NCBI GenBank assembly: GCA_024231375.1
Contig: JAAEQP010000055.1
Location: forward strand, 1-8,217
Length of the DNA stretch: 8,217 bases
DNA from: a bacterium
GTDB lineage: Bacteria > Hydrogenedentota > Hydrogenedentia > Hydrogenedentiales > SLHB01
Direction of reading: 5' to 3'
Shown here: piece by piece, positions 1-6,175 of the stretch
Layout of the letters: every line of letters begins with the position of its first letter
Numbering within the stretch: position 1 is the first letter of the stretch
Program-made: the position numbers and the translations under genes
The notes under the pieces: generated by a model
What the model saw: the letters and a program-made list of their open reading frames with translations, nothing else
The model's database searches: none
Told to the model about the DNA's origin: nothing

Positions 1-657
1 GAATGGGCTCACCCGGACCTCGACGACGACTACGACCACCGTCACCTGTCCCATTTGTACCCCCTGTGGCCGGGACACGAGATCAACCCCGAAGACACGC
101 CGGACTTGTATAGCGCCGCGCGCAAAGCGGCCCATCTACGCAAGATGGGGAACGAATCGGCCCACGGCCTGATGCACATGGGATTGGTGGCGGCACGTCT
201 GAAGGACGACGCCATAATCAGTCGAAACCTCAGCCATCTGCTGACCAACGACTATCTCTACTCCAGCCTGGTGACGTCTCACAATCCGAAGCATCGAATC
301 TACAACGTGGACGCCAGTTGCAGCCTGCCCGCCATCGTCCTGGAAATGCTCGTCTACTCCCGTCCAGGCATCGTCGAGGTCCTGCCGGCTCTACCGGAGA
401 CCTTGAGCAAAGGAAGCGTCTCCGGTGTGCTCTGTCGGGGCCAAGTGCGCGTCGACGTGTTGACCTGGGATACGGACGCCAACGCCGTAGACATCAAGCT
501 CACGTCGTCCAAAGACCAGGAGATCACGCTCATCTACCGCAAGGGCATCAAGGCGTTGTCGATGGACGGCGCAGGCGTTCGGGCGAACGGCGACCGCGCA
601 ACACTCCGGCTCAAGGCGGGCCAGCAACACATCCTCCAACTGCAATCCGCGGAATAG
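1..657 (+). CDS. GH95-like glycoside hydrolase (alpha-L-fucosidase family), 3' part only
   Basis: The reading frame is open from base 1, so the gene begins before the window; 218 C-terminal residues are visible, ending in TAG at 655-657. Family 95 enzymes are usually 700-800 residues and remove terminal alpha-L-fucose or alpha-L-galactose from glycans by inversion. Seen here: an H-R-H-L-S-H-L-Y-P-L-W-P-G segment at visible residues 13-25, matching the family's H-x-S-H-L-Y-x-L-x-P-G region; an N-V-D-A-S segment (Asp at visible residue 104) where family members have Q-I-D-G-N with a conserved Asp; and the L-P-A-L-P-E...G-S-V-x-G-x-x-x-R-G stretch (about 128-148) that opens the C-terminal beta-sandwich. 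The catalytic acid and Asn residues lie upstream of the window. Several normally conserved positions differ (G-L-M-H where G-W-S is common; D-A-S-C for D-G-N-F), so this is a divergent member and the sugar specificity is open. Any signal peptide would be outside the window. The apparent TTG start at base 55 is inside the conserved motif and is not the start. Confidence 0.8.
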   Translation, partial: EWAHPDLDDDYDHRHLSHLYPLWPGHEINPEDTPDLYSAARKAAHLRKMGNESAHGLMHMGLVAARLKDDAIISRNLSHLLTNDYLYSSLVTSHNPKHRIYNVDASCSLPAIVLEMLVYSRPGIVEVLPALPETLSKGSVSGVLCRGQVRVDVLTWDTDANAVDIKLTSSKDQEITLIYRKGIKALSMDGAGVRANGDRATLRLKAGQQHILQLQSAE

Positions 658-694
658 GGCCGTACCGGCCAGAGCGACGTGGGTTGATTCCGTC

Positions 695-943
695 GCCCTT
701 GCAGGGCTTCCCTGGAGGGGGTGGGCTGATCCCAGGATTTCGCTTCGCTCATCCTGGGCTATCTTCGGCGGTCCCTCCGGGACCACGGCGTGCGGAGCGG
801 GGGGCATGACCGGCGAGGGCGCCGGTCCCACACCTGCCGTGGCTCACGCATCGCCAGCCCGCGCAGCGGGCGATAGATGGTAGCCACGGGCGTGAGCCCG
901 TGGATCTGCCACACGCCCCACGGAGAGAGCCCCCGCAGGGGGC
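695..943. repeat. Array of short perfect hairpins, probable dispersed non-coding repeat
   Basis: This gene-free gap between two convergent genes holds seven perfect or near-perfect inverted repeats in about 250 bases. They are GCCCT/AGGGC (695-699/703-707), CCCAGGAT/ATCCTGGG (731-738/751-758), GTCCC/GGGAC (771-775/779-783), ACCGGC/GCCGGT (809-814/821-826), GCCCGC/GCGGGC (857-862/866-871), CCACGGGC/GCCCGTGG (884-891/896-903) and GCCCCC/GGGGGC (929-934/938-943). Three stems (695-707, 857-871, 929-943) share the form GCCC...GCA or TGC...GGGC, so the unit looks built from related parts. No believable protein is encoded; open frames across it are rich in Arg, Pro and Gly and have no family signal. 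By style it resembles multi-hairpin intergenic repeats I associate with planctomycete-like genomes, but copy number cannot be seen from one window. It may also end transcription of the two convergent genes, although no stem is followed by a clear T tract. Confidence 0.6.
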
Positions 944-954
944 GACACACTCCC

Positions 955-2349
955 TCACGGGCTGTAGTAATTGAAGGTCATCTTGCTGCGCCGGTAGTGC
1001 GGCTTGTCCCACAGCCGCGGATGGTCGGGACGTGGGTTGGGCGCGGGGTTGTGGTACACGTGGATGGTGTTTCCGTTGAGCACGACCATCTCTTCGCGCC
1101 AGTCGCCGGAGACATCGGCCACGTACAAGCGGTCGGCCTTGTCGGGAAAGCGAGCGACAAAGGCACCGGTCACTGGATTGAACACACACACATCGCCGCT
1201 TTCGTGGCGTTCTTTGGCCGCGGCCAACTGCGTGGGCTCCCCGGTCCAATCAATGGTGTAGATGACCTCTACCCCGCTGTCGGTCCATCCGTCCGGCGCG
1301 ACGTTGTCCATCTCGTAGGCGTTCAGCAAGGTGCCCGTGGCGTCGAAGGTCCAGGGCTTCTGGTGCGTGTTGAACCGGCTTCGGCACCACACCTCAAGTC
1401 CTGGCCGCGCGGCATCGAACTCGCCGACCGCCGCGTTCTGCGGTTCCCAATGCTGGTAGTGAGTTTCCCAAAGGACGCGCTCGCGGTTGTACAGGAACAC
1501 CCGGTTGCCGCCCCCTTCCTCAAGCGCCAGCACTTCCAGTCCCGGCACGTCCGGCCGCACGTCGTACACGAAGATGGAATCGACATGGCCCTTCAGCGGA
1601 ATACCCGCCAGCGGTTCGCCGTCCGGACTCAGCAACACAACGCCCAAGACCTCGTCCCGTCCGTCGCCGTCCAGGTCGGCCAACCGCGCGCCGTTGTGGG
1701 CGCACGCGCCGAAGTCTCCGCGTTGCCATAGAGGTTCGTACCGTCCATCGCGGAGCGCATCCAAGGCGAACGCGGCCACGTACCGGCCGGTGCGATAGCC
1801 GTCCCTGTTGGTCGCCTGCAACAATACATCGCGGTCACCTTTGCCGCGGAAGTTGGCGACGGCGAGGTGCTCCCATCGCTCGGCGCCTTTCGGCACGGGC
1901 GGCGTAGCGCGCCACTTCACGTCCCCGGTTGCGCCGTCCACGACCTCGAGTCCCTTGGCATCCGTCGTACCGCCGAGTAGGTACAGCACCTCCGTGCGTC
2001 CGTCGCCGTCGATATCGCACGCGGCCACGCCGGGTCCGTTGTGACCGGGCAACCCCGCCCGTTCCGACGACCCGCCGACACGCACATCCACCTGTTTCAC
2101 CCACAGCTTGGCGCCGTCGTGTCCATACGCGGCGAGGTGCCCCGGCACGGTGACGAGATAGTCGAGCAACCCGTCGTCGTTCACGTCGGCCGTCAACAGT
2201 CCGCCGGCGCTGTCCTCGGGCGCGGGCACGTCGACCTCGATGAGGAACGGGTTGCTGTCGTACTGTGTCCACGTGTCATAGGCCAAAGGCGTGGCCCCGG
2301 CCGTGGTGATTGCGAACAGTGTGGCAGCCGCCAGAGTCACGAATCTCAT
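955..2349 (-). CDS. Secreted FG-GAP/VCBS-repeat beta-propeller protein
   Basis: The protein is 464 residues. Residues 1-19 form a Sec-type signal peptide: M-R-F, then a hydrophobic Ala/Leu-rich core, with probable cleavage after A-G-A. The mature part carries repeated Ca-binding-like motifs typical of FG-GAP/VCBS propeller blades: D-V-N-D-D-G-L-L-D at 55-63, D-I-D-G-D-G-R-T-E at 112-120, D-L-D-G-D-G-R-D-E at 225-233, and a degenerate D-V-S-G-D-W-R-E-E at 412-420. The order of blades and the phrase 'ADVSGDWREEMVVLNG' recall rhamnogalacturonan lyase (PL11)-type propellers, but I cannot identify catalytic residues and do not claim lyase activity. The C-terminus (Y-R-R-S-K-M-T-F-N-Y-Y-S-P) looks like a conserved tail. 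The start at 2347-2349 is preferred because it gives a clean signal peptide and has GGGAGAAG just upstream. Longer in-frame versions run into the divergent oxidoreductase. Neighbours suggest an extracellular or periplasmic role in glycan binding or breakdown; the substrate is unknown. Confidence 0.82.
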   Translation of the reverse strand: MRFVTLAAATLFAITTAGATPLAYDTWTQYDSNPFLIEVDVPAPEDSAGGLLTADVNDDGLLDYLVTVPGHLAAYGHDGAKLWVKQVDVRVGGSSERAGLPGHNGPGVAACDIDGDGRTEVLYLLGGTTDAKGLEVVDGATGDVKWRATPPVPKGAERWEHLAVANFRGKGDRDVLLQATNRDGYRTGRYVAAFALDALRDGRYEPLWQRGDFGACAHNGARLADLDGDGRDEVLGVVLLSPDGEPLAGIPLKGHVDSIFVYDVRPDVPGLEVLALEEGGGNRVFLYNRERVLWETHYQHWEPQNAAVGEFDAARPGLEVWCRSRFNTHQKPWTFDATGTLLNAYEMDNVAPDGWTDSGVEVIYTIDWTGEPTQLAAAKERHESGDVCVFNPVTGAFVARFPDKADRLYVADVSGDWREEMVVLNGNTIHVYHNPAPNPRPDHPRLWDKPHYRRSKMTFNYYSP

Positions 2350-2352
2350 GGT

Positions 2353-2360
2353 CTTCTCCC
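2353..2360 (-). promoter_or_regulatory. Ribosome binding site that sets the FG-GAP gene start
   Basis: Reading the minus strand, GGGAGAAG lies 3 bases upstream of the ATG at 2347-2349, with its GGGAG core 6 bases away. It supports the M-R-F start with the signal peptide over the longer in-frame versions that reach to 2658. Confidence 0.6.
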
Positions 2361-2518
2361 GAGTGAGCGGTGTGTCTGTTCCGCCTGGATTCGGTTTGTC
2401 CCGTGTCGTCTCGATACGATACTCTATTGGTTCTTGGCATTGCATTTCGCGGAGACCGAACCGACAAACGGAAGAGCACGCAATCCGCGTGGATTTCGCC
2501 GCGTGAACGAGCCCAAAC

Positions 2519-2524
2519 GGGGAG
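2519..2524 (+). promoter_or_regulatory. Ribosome binding site that favours the second of two ATG codons
   Basis: GGGGAG lies 3 bases before the first ATG (2528) and 6 bases before the second (2531). The usual 5-9 base spacing favours 2531, which also gives the normal M-K-F-G-V-I-G-x-G start of the family. Confidence 0.5.
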
Positions 2525-2530
2525 CCCATG

Positions 2531-3718
2531 ATGAAATTCGGGGTAATCGGATGCGGATGGTACGGCAACCTGATCATGGAACACGCGCTACGCCTTGGCG
2601 CCGAAGCGACCGCGCTGTGCGACGTGGACTCGGACCAACTCGACAAGGCGGCCGACACCTTTGAGAAGGCCCAAGGCGCCCGTCCGGCCGTCTACAAGGA
2701 CTACCGCGACCTGCTGGACCACGAGGGGCTGGACGTGGCCGTGATCGCCACGCCTACGCAATGGCACGCCCTGCAATTCATCGCGGCCTGCGACAAGGGA
2801 CTCGACATCTACTGCGAGAAACCCTTTTCCTACGACATACGCGAAGGCCAAGCCATGTTGGCAGCCCACGAGCAGGCCGGCAATGTGGTGGCGATCGGAT
2901 TCCAGCGGCGTCAGCTTCCCGTTTTCCACGCCGTCAAACAGTTCATTGAAGAAGGCGGCGCGGGACGCATCGTTCAGGTGGACGCCCAGATTCACTACCA
3001 CGCCACGCCGAAGGACGCAACACCTCAGGATCCACCGGCGTCGCTCGATTGGGATGCCTGGTGCGGACCGGCGCCCCTGATCCCCTATTCGCCGAACGTG
3101 GGCCATCACAGTTGGCGGTTGGAACGCACCACGGGGCACGGCCACTTGGTGGACTGGGGCATCCATCTCATCGACGCCATCCGCTTCATCTTGGATGAAT
3201 CCATGCCAACCGCGGTCACGACCGCGGGCGGATGCTACGCACTGGACGGCCAAATCACGACGCCCGATACGCTGACCGCACACTTGAAATTCGAGCGGTG
3301 CCCCGTGACGTGGCGCCACCGGCTGTGGGGCGCGGCGGAAGTGGACTCGTCTCTCAGCAACTGCATTGTGTTCTACGGCGGCGAAGCAACGGTCCTCGTC
3401 AAAGAGGACGAGTGGACCGTGATCCCCTGCGACTCCAAGGAGGAGCGCCAGACGTTCACGCCCGATGCGGACGTCGATGTTCAGGCCCTTCACGTGCAGG
3501 ATTTCGTTGACGCCGTACGCTCTCGCCGCGCACCGTGCTGCACGGCCTACGACGGGCATTGTTCGACCGCCACGGTCAACCTGGCGATGATTGCGTTTGA
3601 GGCCGGTGAAGGAGTAGTATGGGACGATGCGGCCGGGGAGTTGAAAGGGAGCGAAGCGGCCCGATCACTCCTCCGGCGGGACTACAGGCAGCCGTGGATT
3701 CATCCTGACGAGTCGTGA
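2531..3718 (+). CDS. Gfo/Idh/MocA-family NAD(P)-dependent oxidoreductase
   Basis: A 395-residue cytoplasmic dehydrogenase, a normal length for this family, which oxidises or reduces sugars, inositols and related polyols. The N-terminal Rossmann fold is clear: G-V-I-G-C-G-W-Y-G at 4-12 binds the dinucleotide, and Asp31 at the end of the second strand suggests preference for NAD(H) over NADP(H). The family's E-K-P motif is at 96-98 and supplies the conserved Lys97. The C-terminal substrate domain contains D-W-D-A-W-C-G-P-A-P at 173-182 and G-H-L-V-D-W-G-I-H-L-I-D at 204-215, where Asp208 and His212 are the probable catalytic-site residues. No signal peptide or Tat motif is present. The start at 2531 was chosen by ribosome-site spacing; a start at 2528 adds only one Met. 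It lies divergent to the FG-GAP gene and near the GH95-like gene, so a role in processing sugars released by extracellular enzymes is likely, but the substrate cannot be named. Confidence 0.9.
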   Translation: MKFGVIGCGWYGNLIMEHALRLGAEATALCDVDSDQLDKAADTFEKAQGARPAVYKDYRDLLDHEGLDVAVIATPTQWHALQFIAACDKGLDIYCEKPFSYDIREGQAMLAAHEQAGNVVAIGFQRRQLPVFHAVKQFIEEGGAGRIVQVDAQIHYHATPKDATPQDPPASLDWDAWCGPAPLIPYSPNVGHHSWRLERTTGHGHLVDWGIHLIDAIRFILDESMPTAVTTAGGCYALDGQITTPDTLTAHLKFERCPVTWRHRLWGAAEVDSSLSNCIVFYGGEATVLVKEDEWTVIPCDSKEERQTFTPDADVDVQALHVQDFVDAVRSRRAPCCTAYDGHCSTATVNLAMIAFEAGEGVVWDDAAGELKGSEAARSLLRRDYRQPWIHPDES

Positions 3719-3779
3719 GTCTTCGGCAGCGCCTGAGACGGTGCGAAAGAGGCTTGTGAGGACCGGGGATCGTATCGGC

Positions 3780-3804
3780 TAACCACTGGTTTTACAGTTG
3801 GTTA
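3780..3804. other. Intergenic hairpin downstream of the oxidoreductase gene
   Basis: TAACCA at 3780-3785 pairs with TGGTTA at 3799-3804, and CTG at 3786-3788 pairs with CAG at 3795-3797, leaving one bulged T and a six-base loop. This gives a 9-bp stem about 60 bases after the oxidoreductase stop. It is not followed by a T tract, so a simple intrinsic terminator is doubtful; it could be a transcript 3'-end structure or a protein site. Confidence 0.35.
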
Positions 3805-3858
3805 CCTTACAAGTCCGCCCAAGGGGATTGGGAAGCGGGTCGATTGACGATTTTCTGC

Positions 3859-3887
3859 TTGATATGAGCAGTTTAGATCTGTAGGAT
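3859..3887 (+). promoter_or_regulatory. Candidate sigma70-type promoter of the hydrogenase operon
   Basis: TTGATA (3859-3864; five of six matches to TTGACA) is 17 bases from TAGGAT (3882-3887; four of six matches to TATAAT). It sits in the most AT-rich stretch of the window, about 130 bases upstream of the first operon gene. The predicted transcription start is around 3894. The sigma factor preferences of this organism are unknown. Confidence 0.4.
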
Positions 3888-3894
3888 CAGTAAA

Positions 3895-3912
3895 TCGTGA
3901 CAAAATTCGCGA
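3895..3912. promoter_or_regulatory. Imperfect inverted repeat, possible Rex-like operator
   Basis: TCGTGA (3895-3900) and TCGCGA (3907-3912) are inverted copies with one mismatch, separated by six bases. The 18-base layout equals that of the redox repressor Rex (TTGTGA-N6-TCACAA), with nine of twelve arm positions matching. It lies where transcription from the candidate promoter would begin, a usual place for a repressor. An overlapping perfect palindrome ATTCGCGAAT is at 3905-3914, so another regulator is possible. No rex gene is in the window. Confidence 0.25.
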
Positions 3913-4016
3913 ATGTGAGCGAGAACCGTTACGAAGTGTCCTGTTGGGGCTTATAGTGGAGTGCTCCCGGCAACGGATCTTCAGGGGATGCCGTGCCGTG
4001 AGCGAAGGAGGAAGAT

Positions 4017-4397
4017 ATGGCGAAAATACTCGTCGTGGATGATGACCCGGATATCAGGGAAGCCTGTACCCTGGTCCTGGAAGCAAAAGGCCACGAAGTG
4101 CAGAGCGCTGGATCGCGAGAGGAAGGGATGAAGGCCATCGCTGCCGGGCAGCCGGACCTCATGATTCTCGACGTGATGATGGAACAGCCTGACGATGGCA
4201 TGGCCATGGCTCAGGAGCTGCGACGTCAGGGATTCGCGAAGCCGATCCTCATGCTCACGAGCATCAGTAAGGTCACGGGGTTGAGCTACGGGGAAGACGA
4301 GTCGGTCGTCCCGGTAGACGAGTTCGTCGAGAAGCCCATCGCCCCGGACGCGTTGGTGGCCAAGGTGGCCGAGCTGCTCAAGAAGACGGAGGGCTAA
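4017..4397 (+). CDS. Stand-alone receiver-domain response regulator (CheY-like)
   Basis: The 126-residue protein is a single receiver domain with no output domain. It has the acidic pocket D-D-D at 8-10, the phospho-acceptor Asp52 in L-D-V-M-M, the switch Thr81 in M-L-T-S, and Lys107 in the V-E-K-P-I motif, so phosphorylation by a histidine kinase is expected. AGGAGG (4006-4011) lies 5 bases before the ATG. It is the first gene of the hydrogenase operon: its stop is only four bases before hydC, and hydC's ribosome site overlaps its last codons. With no DNA-binding domain it probably acts through protein contacts or as a phosphorelay step. The location suggests a link with control of hydrogenase or redox state. 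No cognate kinase is in the window. The loop after Asp52 (M-E-Q-P-D-D-G-M) and the 88-100 region are longer than in CheY and may mark a subfamily. Confidence 0.9.
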   Translation: MAKILVVDDDPDIREACTLVLEAKGHEVQSAGSREEGMKAIAAGQPDLMILDVMMEQPDDGMAMAQELRRQGFAKPILMLTSISKVTGLSYGEDESVVPVDEFVEKPIAPDALVAKVAELLKKTEG

Positions 4398-4401
4398 ACG
4401 C

Positions 4402-4923
4402 ATGCTGGTCACGGAACGCGAACAACTCAAAGAAGATATTGTGAACTGGACGAAGCAATACGGCGGAGACCGTAGCGCCTTGATCCCGGTTCTTCAGGAT
4501 ATCCAGCGGAAGTACTACCGCATTTCCGAGTACGCCATGCAGGTCGTGGCGGACGTGTTGGACATTCACCCGGTCGAAGTCTACGGCGTGGTGTCGTTCT
4601 ACAGCTTTCTCGACAACCAGCCCAAGGGCCGGTTCGTGATCCGCCTGTGCCGCACCATCACGTGCGACCTGGCAGGCAAGGACCGCGTCGCAAAGCAGTT
4701 GGAGAACGACCTGGGCATCGGCTTTGGCGAGACGACCGCCGATGGCAAGTTCACGCTCGAGTGGGCGAACTGCCTGGGCATGTGCGACCAGGGCCCCGCG
4801 CTGCTGGTCAATGAGCAAGTATTTACCCACGTAACGCCTCAGAAAGTCCACGACATCCTTGAAGGATGCCGTCAGGCATTCGGCGTCTACGCTGTCGAGC
4901 AGAAAGAGGAGCACCTGGTATGA
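4402..4923 (+). CDS. hydC: NAD(H)-dependent [FeFe] hydrogenase subunit HydC, NuoE-like [2Fe-2S] protein
   Basis: The 173-residue protein matches the NuoE / 24-kDa complex I family. It has an N-terminal helical bundle (about 1-70, with the typical I-P-V-L-Q-D-I-Q and V-Y-G-V-V-S-F-Y-S-F segments) followed by a thioredoxin-like fold. The four [2Fe-2S] ligands are Cys83 and Cys88 (C-x4-C in C-R-T-I-T-C) and Cys124 and Cys128 (C-x3-C in C-L-G-M-C). It transfers electrons beside the FMN site of HydB in a soluble trimeric hydrogenase. GGAGGG (4388-4393) lies 8 bases before the start, inside the end of the receiver gene. The TGA stop overlaps the hydB ATG in an ATGA arrangement, which indicates translational coupling. 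Order hydC-hydB-hydA is the same as in Thermotoga-type trimeric hydrogenases. NuoE of complex I or a formate dehydrogenase subunit is the alternative by sequence alone, but the neighbours decide. Confidence 0.93.
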   Translation: MLVTEREQLKEDIVNWTKQYGGDRSALIPVLQDIQRKYYRISEYAMQVVADVLDIHPVEVYGVVSFYSFLDNQPKGRFVIRLCRTITCDLAGKDRVAKQLENDLGIGFGETTADGKFTLEWANCLGMCDQGPALLVNEQVFTHVTPQKVHDILEGCRQAFGVYAVEQKEEHLV

Positions 4924-6131
4924 ACGACGCACATGTAGCTCCACTCACGTTTGGGAAAGTCGACGCCGATGCGGGCCTGAAGGCCGCCCTCGGTATGAGC
5001 CGCGCCGATGTCATCGGCGTGCTCAGCGCCAGCGGCATGAAGGGCCGTGGCGGAGCCGGATTCCCGACCGGTGTGAAATGGAATCTCGCGGCTGCCGCGA
5101 AAGACGATACGAAATTTGTCGTCTGCAACGCCGATGAAGGCGAGCCCGGAACGTTCAAGGATCGCGTGATTCTGTCGAACTTCGCGGACCTCGTGTTCGA
5201 GGGCATGACGGTCGCTGGATACGCCATTGGCGCCGCCACCGGCATCATGTACCTCCGGGCGGAATACGCCTACCTCCGCGCGCAACTGGAAGACGCGCTC
5301 ACGAAACGGCGCGAAAACGGTCTCCTCGGCAACAACGCCGGTGGCAAAGACGGTTTCGCGTTCGATATCGAGATCCGGATGGGTTCCGGCGCGTACGTGT
5401 GCGGCGAGGAAACGGCCCTCATCGAGTCGCTCGAAGGCCATCGTGGCGAGCCGCGCAACCGCCCCCCCTTCCCCGTCAACACGGGCTTCATGGGCCACGC
5501 GACGGCCGTCAACAACGTCGAAACCCTCGCCTGGGCAGCGTGCATCCTGGCGAACGGCGCCGACTGGTTCAAAGAGCACGGCACCGAGAAGTCCACGGGC
5601 CTGAAACTGTTCAGCGTCAGCGGCGACTGCGAACAGCCCGGCGTGTACGAATTCCCGCTGGGCATCACCGTGGGCGACCTGTTGAAGACTGTTGGCGGCG
5701 AGAACGCCAAGGCAGTCCAGATCGGCGGCGCGTCCGGCCACTGCGTTCCGGCCAAGGATTTCGACCGGACCATCGCCTTCGAAGACGTATCCACGGGCGG
5801 ATCGGTTATTGTCTTCGGCCCCGGCCGGGACATGCTCCACATTGCCGAGAACTTCCTTGATTTCTTCTGTGAGGAATCGTGCGGACAGTGCACCCCCTGC
5901 CGTGAAGGCAACGAAAAGTTGCTGGAAGGCGTGAAGATGCTCCAGAAGGGACAGTGCTCGATGCAGTACCTTCGCGAGTTGTGCGCCCTCGGCGAGACCA
6001 TGCAATTGGCTTCCAAGTGTGGCCTTGGTCAGTCGAGTCCGAATGCGTTCCTTTCCATCGTGGAGCATTTCCGTGACGAAATCATGGGGCGAACCGAGGA
6101 GGCGGCTGCAGGGTCCGGCGCGCTCAACTAG
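4920..6131 (+). CDS. hydB: NAD(H)-dependent [FeFe] hydrogenase subunit HydB, NuoF-like flavoprotein
   Basis: The 403-residue protein is the diaphorase subunit where NADH meets FMN. G-R-G-G-A-G-F-P-T-G-x-K-W at 42-54 is the NADH/FMN loop, C-N-A-D-E-G-E-P-G-T-F-K-D-R at 69-82 and G-S-G-A-Y-V-C-G-E-E-T-A-L at 155-167 complete the flavin site. A SLBB-type segment follows (about 228-300). The C-terminal [4Fe-4S] ligands are Cys321, Cys324, Cys327 (C-G-Q-C-T-P-C) and Cys367. The protein ends about 35 residues after that last Cys. It lacks both the N-terminal thioredoxin-like [2Fe-2S] domain and the C-terminal two-cluster ferredoxin domain of roughly 600-residue bifurcating HydB proteins, so its make-up is close to plain NuoF. 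Start at 4920 is preferred over 4866: it gives the ATGA overlap with hydC, has GAGGAG (4906-4911) at 8 bases, and avoids a 58-base overlap. Confidence 0.94.
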   Translation: MNDAHVAPLTFGKVDADAGLKAALGMSRADVIGVLSASGMKGRGGAGFPTGVKWNLAAAAKDDTKFVVCNADEGEPGTFKDRVILSNFADLVFEGMTVAGYAIGAATGIMYLRAEYAYLRAQLEDALTKRRENGLLGNNAGGKDGFAFDIEIRMGSGAYVCGEETALIESLEGHRGEPRNRPPFPVNTGFMGHATAVNNVETLAWAACILANGADWFKEHGTEKSTGLKLFSVSGDCEQPGVYEFPLGITVGDLLKTVGGENAKAVQIGGASGHCVPAKDFDRTIAFEDVSTGGSVIVFGPGRDMLHIAENFLDFFCEESCGQCTPCREGNEKLLEGVKMLQKGQCSMQYLRELCALGETMQLASKCGLGQSSPNAFLSIVEHFRDEIMGRTEEAAAGSGALN

Positions 6132-6175
6132 CGCCCGCCTGCACCGATGCTTCGCGTTACTGCAAGGAGAAGACA

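Larger units (their letters stand above)
2350..2530. promoter_or_regulatory. Divergent intergenic region, promoters expected but not resolved
   Basis: This 181-base spacer separates the divergent FG-GAP gene and the oxidoreductase gene and must hold promoters for both unless one is read from elsewhere. I found no convincing -35/-10 pair on either strand. The segment around 2411-2447 is less GC-rich than its surroundings and contains TACGAT (2415-2420) and TTGGCA (2434-2439), but neither has a properly spaced partner. No riboswitch or tRNA is recognisable. Confidence 0.35.

Noticed and set aside
695..943. CRISPR array or tRNA cluster in the hairpin region
   Set aside because: Hairpins differ in sequence and spacing, with no constant direct repeat and no unique spacers; no cloverleaf or CCA-ended acceptor stem can be drawn.
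749..1249. Arg-rich minus-strand open frame crossing the hairpin array
   Set aside because: It overlaps the end of the FG-GAP gene in another frame and translates hairpin DNA into a low-complexity product with no family signal.
2434..2450. Sigma54-like promoter (TTGGCA...TTTCGC)
   Set aside because: The GG and GC elements are one base too far apart and the second element is TTTCGC, not TTGC; sigma54 promoters do not tolerate this spacing.
2350..2658. Longer N-terminus for the FG-GAP protein (567-residue version)
   Set aside because: It would overlap the start of the divergent oxidoreductase, bury the signal peptide, and ignore the good ribosome site before the ATG at 2347-2349.
2588..3559. 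323-residue minus-strand open frame opposite the oxidoreductase
   Set aside because: The plus strand encodes a full Gfo/Idh/MocA protein with all motifs; the antisense product shows no domain.
4866..4919. Upstream ATG start for hydB
   Set aside because: It lies inside the hydC coding end with no usable ribosome site spacing; the ATG at 4920 has GAGGAG at 8 bases and the coupled ATGA overlap.
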